Assembly (NCBI GenBank): GCA_031276545.1
Contig: JAISMW010000089.1
Location: 1 to 25,849, forward strand
Origin: Tannerellaceae bacterium
GTDB taxonomy: Bacteria > Bacteroidota > Bacteroidia > Bacteroidales > Tannerellaceae
Reading direction: 5' to 3'
DNA: 25,849 nucleotides
A program made the translations under genes and the position numbers. This document shows, in pieces, positions 24,574 to 25,849 of the stretch. Numbering within the stretch: the first letter of the stretch is position 1; the number at the start of each line of letters is the position of its first letter. The notes beneath the pieces are model-generated. The model was not told the origin of the DNA. It saw nothing but the letters and a program-made list of their open reading frames with translations, and did no database searches.

Positions 24574-24683
24574 GGAAATTCATTGACGTGTCTCCGGAAA
24601 TTCATTGGGATCATTTTTAAAATGATCACAATGAGTTTTTGAAGTGATCGTAATAACTCCCGGAAGTGATCCCAATGAATTTT
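24574..24683. repeat. Five 22-bp units, two inverted and three direct
   Basis: Five contiguous 22-bp units start at 24574, 24596, 24618, 24640 and 24662. Units 3-5 share TGATCnnAATGA-like cores (TGATC at 24623, 24645 and 24667, exactly 22 bp apart). Units 1-2 begin GGAAATTCATTG, the reverse complement of the core in unit 5 (CAATGAATTTT). Unit 2 and unit 5 are nearly perfect reverse complements, and the unit 2/3 junction forms the palindrome GATCATTTT-T-AAAATGATC. The block can fold into a cruciform or serve as a multi-site protein-binding array. Confidence 0.75.
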
Positions 24684-24934
24684 CGGATGGCGGAGGAGGT
24701 CATTACCAAAAAGCGTAGAATCATTTTTATAAAATAACAATTGTGTCCGAATTAACTTTAAATTACATTGACAATATGCTATCTGTCGACCCGCTTTTGC
24801 TGTGAATATGTATGGAGATTTACGATGTTTAACTATTTTTAATTTTCCGATACAGGGGCTAAAATGGAGCTTAACCCCGGTTAGCTGTTGATAACTTTTT
24901 CTATTTTCCTGATGATTATCGGAAAAATGATGCG

Positions 24935-24942
24935 TACATTTG
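24935..24942 (+). promoter_or_regulatory. Possible -7 box for a transcript ending at 25231
   Basis: TACATTTG fits TAnnTTTG. A transcript from here would run through the (CA)15 tract to the terminator at 25198-25231, about 280 bases. No clear -33 box is present. Confidence 0.35.
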
Positions 24943-25064
24943 CGGAAAATAAACATCTGGAGTATGTCGGACCGCAAAATAACAGATCTGCAAGGTAATG
25001 ATTACTCAGCGTTCGCGTTGGGAAAGTTTAACATCTTATGTTTGTTTGTCCGGGAATTTTTCTT

Positions 25065-25101
<37 letters not shown>

Positions 25102-25197
25102 TACATACTACATACCATATACATACCACACATACTATACTTCATACCGTAAATCAGCGCCCGCGCGCCACATATATATTCCCGAAATACAGTTTCC

Positions 25198-25231
25198 GCC
25201 GCAGCATGTTTTTTTCATGCGCGGCTTTTTT
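25198..25231 (+). terminator. Rho-independent terminator upstream of last gene
   Basis: GCCGC-A-GCATG (25198-25208) pairs with CATGCGCGGC (25216-25225), one bulged A, followed by six T. It is a strong plus-strand terminator with no annotated gene before it on that strand, and it lies 51 bp before the ATG at 25283. It could end a small RNA or act as an attenuator in the leader of that gene. Confidence 0.75.
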
Positions 25232-25269
25232 GTGTCCGTACCGAATTTTTTATTATCCACTAACTATAC

Positions 25270-25275
25270 AGGAGA
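25270..25275 (+). promoter_or_regulatory. Strong Shine-Dalgarno sequence
   Basis: AGGAGA lies 7 bases before the ATG at 25283. This is unusual in Bacteroidota, where such sites are generally absent, and it fixes the start of the last gene. Confidence 0.7.
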
Positions 25276-25282
25276 ATTACTT

Positions 25283-25849
25283 ATGGAAAATTTAACTGAA
25301 AAATTGCTTGCACTTTACCGTTCCAAATGGAGTCCCTACATTGATCTGCTGCGTGAGATCGCAGAAAACGACCCGGCGCCCGAACCGTCCAATCCGTTTC
25401 TGATCTGTGTGGACGAAGAGGAACAGTGGACGAAGGCCGACCTGAAGGTGATGGTCTTCGGACAGGAAACCTGCGGATGGGAAGGCTATGCCGGTACACC
25501 GGCAGAATATCTGCTGGATCTCTACCGGCGCAGATTCCACGGACGGGAATGGGAAGAGGGAGACCGGAGGCCTTTCTTCCGGGCCTTTTCCCTCTTGGCA
25601 GCGCTGCTGGCCGCCAAGTTTCCGGACAAACATATCCAGTACCTGTGGAACAACATCATCAAGGTAGGCCGTTCGGATGAAAAAGGCCGCCCGCCGGTTC
25701 ATATTTACGAGCTGGAGCTGGAATATTTCTGCGTCATCCCCTCGGAGGTGGAGATCCTGCGTCCGGACGTGATCCTGTTTTTCACCGGACCGGACTACGA
25801 TGATGCGATCCGCAACAACTTCGGGGCTGTGCCCCAGACGGCCATTCCG
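25283..25849 (+). CDS. Partial gene, possible uracil-DNA-glycosylase-like protein
   Basis: The frame is open for 189 codons to the window edge, so the C-terminus is missing. The protein begins MENLTEKLLALYRSKWSPYI. It contains LKVMVFGQETCGW (about 56-68), LWNNIIKVG (about 125-133) and EVEILRPDVILFFTGPDYD (about 159-177). The GQE-x3-W motif after a hydrophobic strand and the later PDVILFFTG strand recall the GQDPY motif and second strand of the uracil-DNA glycosylase fold, as in uncharacterised Bacteroidota proteins. This is a resemblance by eye, not a firm assignment. The gene has a strong Shine-Dalgarno and is clearly GC-richer than the non-coding DNA before it. Confidence 0.8.
   Translation, partial: MENLTEKLLALYRSKWSPYIDLLREIAENDPAPEPSNPFLICVDEEEQWTKADLKVMVFGQETCGWEGYAGTPAEYLLDLYRRRFHGREWEEGDRRPFFRAFSLLAALLAAKFPDKHIQYLWNNIIKVGRSDEKGRPPVHIYELELEYFCVIPSEVEILRPDVILFFTGPDYDDAIRNNFGAVPQTAIP

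Larger units (their letters stand above)
24203..24934. other. AT-rich intergenic region with short repeats
   Basis: I see no credible gene. A 155-codon minus-strand frame (24510-24977) spans the 22-bp repeats and has no domain, so I reject it. The region contains the GAATAGTG-type repeats and the 22-bp repeat block listed separately. Confidence 0.55.

Noticed and set aside
24510..24977. 155-codon minus-strand frame over the 22-bp repeats
   Set aside because: The 22-bp repeats explain its repetitive residues, and it has no domain and no promoter box at its start.

Overview
The window looks like a chromosomal segment of a Bacteroidota bacterium, probably order Bacteroidales (a Parabacteroides- or Bacteroides-like gut genus; the genus is a guess). 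The reasons are a hybrid two-component system with N-terminal propeller, histidine kinase, receiver and AraC output in one chain; Bacteroidota-type promoter boxes (TAnnTTTG, in two places with TTTG 19-20 bp upstream); almost no Shine-Dalgarno sequences; and type I asparaginase, M3 dipeptidyl carboxypeptidase and MaeB-type malic enzyme of the Bacteroidales kind.

Layout. 1-1380 is a gene-poor, repeat-rich stretch. It holds an array of TGTAACA dyads, a hairpin with two perfect 43-bp arms (486-680), and a 548-bp element (723-1270) with 16-bp terminal inverted repeats, a 9-bp flanking direct repeat, and about 20 tandem copies of a 21-bp unit. A lipoprotein M3 peptidase follows on + (1391-3529). 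It converges on a 1367-residue hybrid two-component regulator (3917-8020, -) that has no polysaccharide-utilisation genes beside it. A small lipocalin-like lipoprotein is on + (8124-8534). On the minus strand a tight operon runs threonylcarbamoyl-AMP synthase, polyprenyl-phosphate sugar-1-phosphate transferase, ClC-CBS chloride protein (12582 down to 8827). A divergent AAA/DUF4143 ATPase is at 12741-14036.

From 14056 to 24182 everything is on the minus strand. In transcription order: an AlbA_2/Schlafen-type ATP-binding protein (24182-22821); an asparaginase, WalJ-like hydrolase and malic enzyme group (22732-18517); pheS (18464-17445); and an operon of endonuclease III, a membrane-anchored unknown and a membrane-bound MutS-like ATPase (17372-14056). 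The last kilobase is AT-rich and non-coding, with 22-bp inverted/direct repeats, a (CA)15 microsatellite and a strong terminator. It ends in a gene cut by the window edge (25283-25849) that is preceded by an unusually good Shine-Dalgarno sequence and may be related to uracil-DNA glycosylases.

Most genes are housekeeping or regulatory. The most unusual material is non-coding: a probable non-autonomous transposable element (MITE) loaded with a 21-bp minisatellite just upstream of the peptidase promoter, the long perfect hairpin beside it, and the repeat/microsatellite/terminator region before the last gene.
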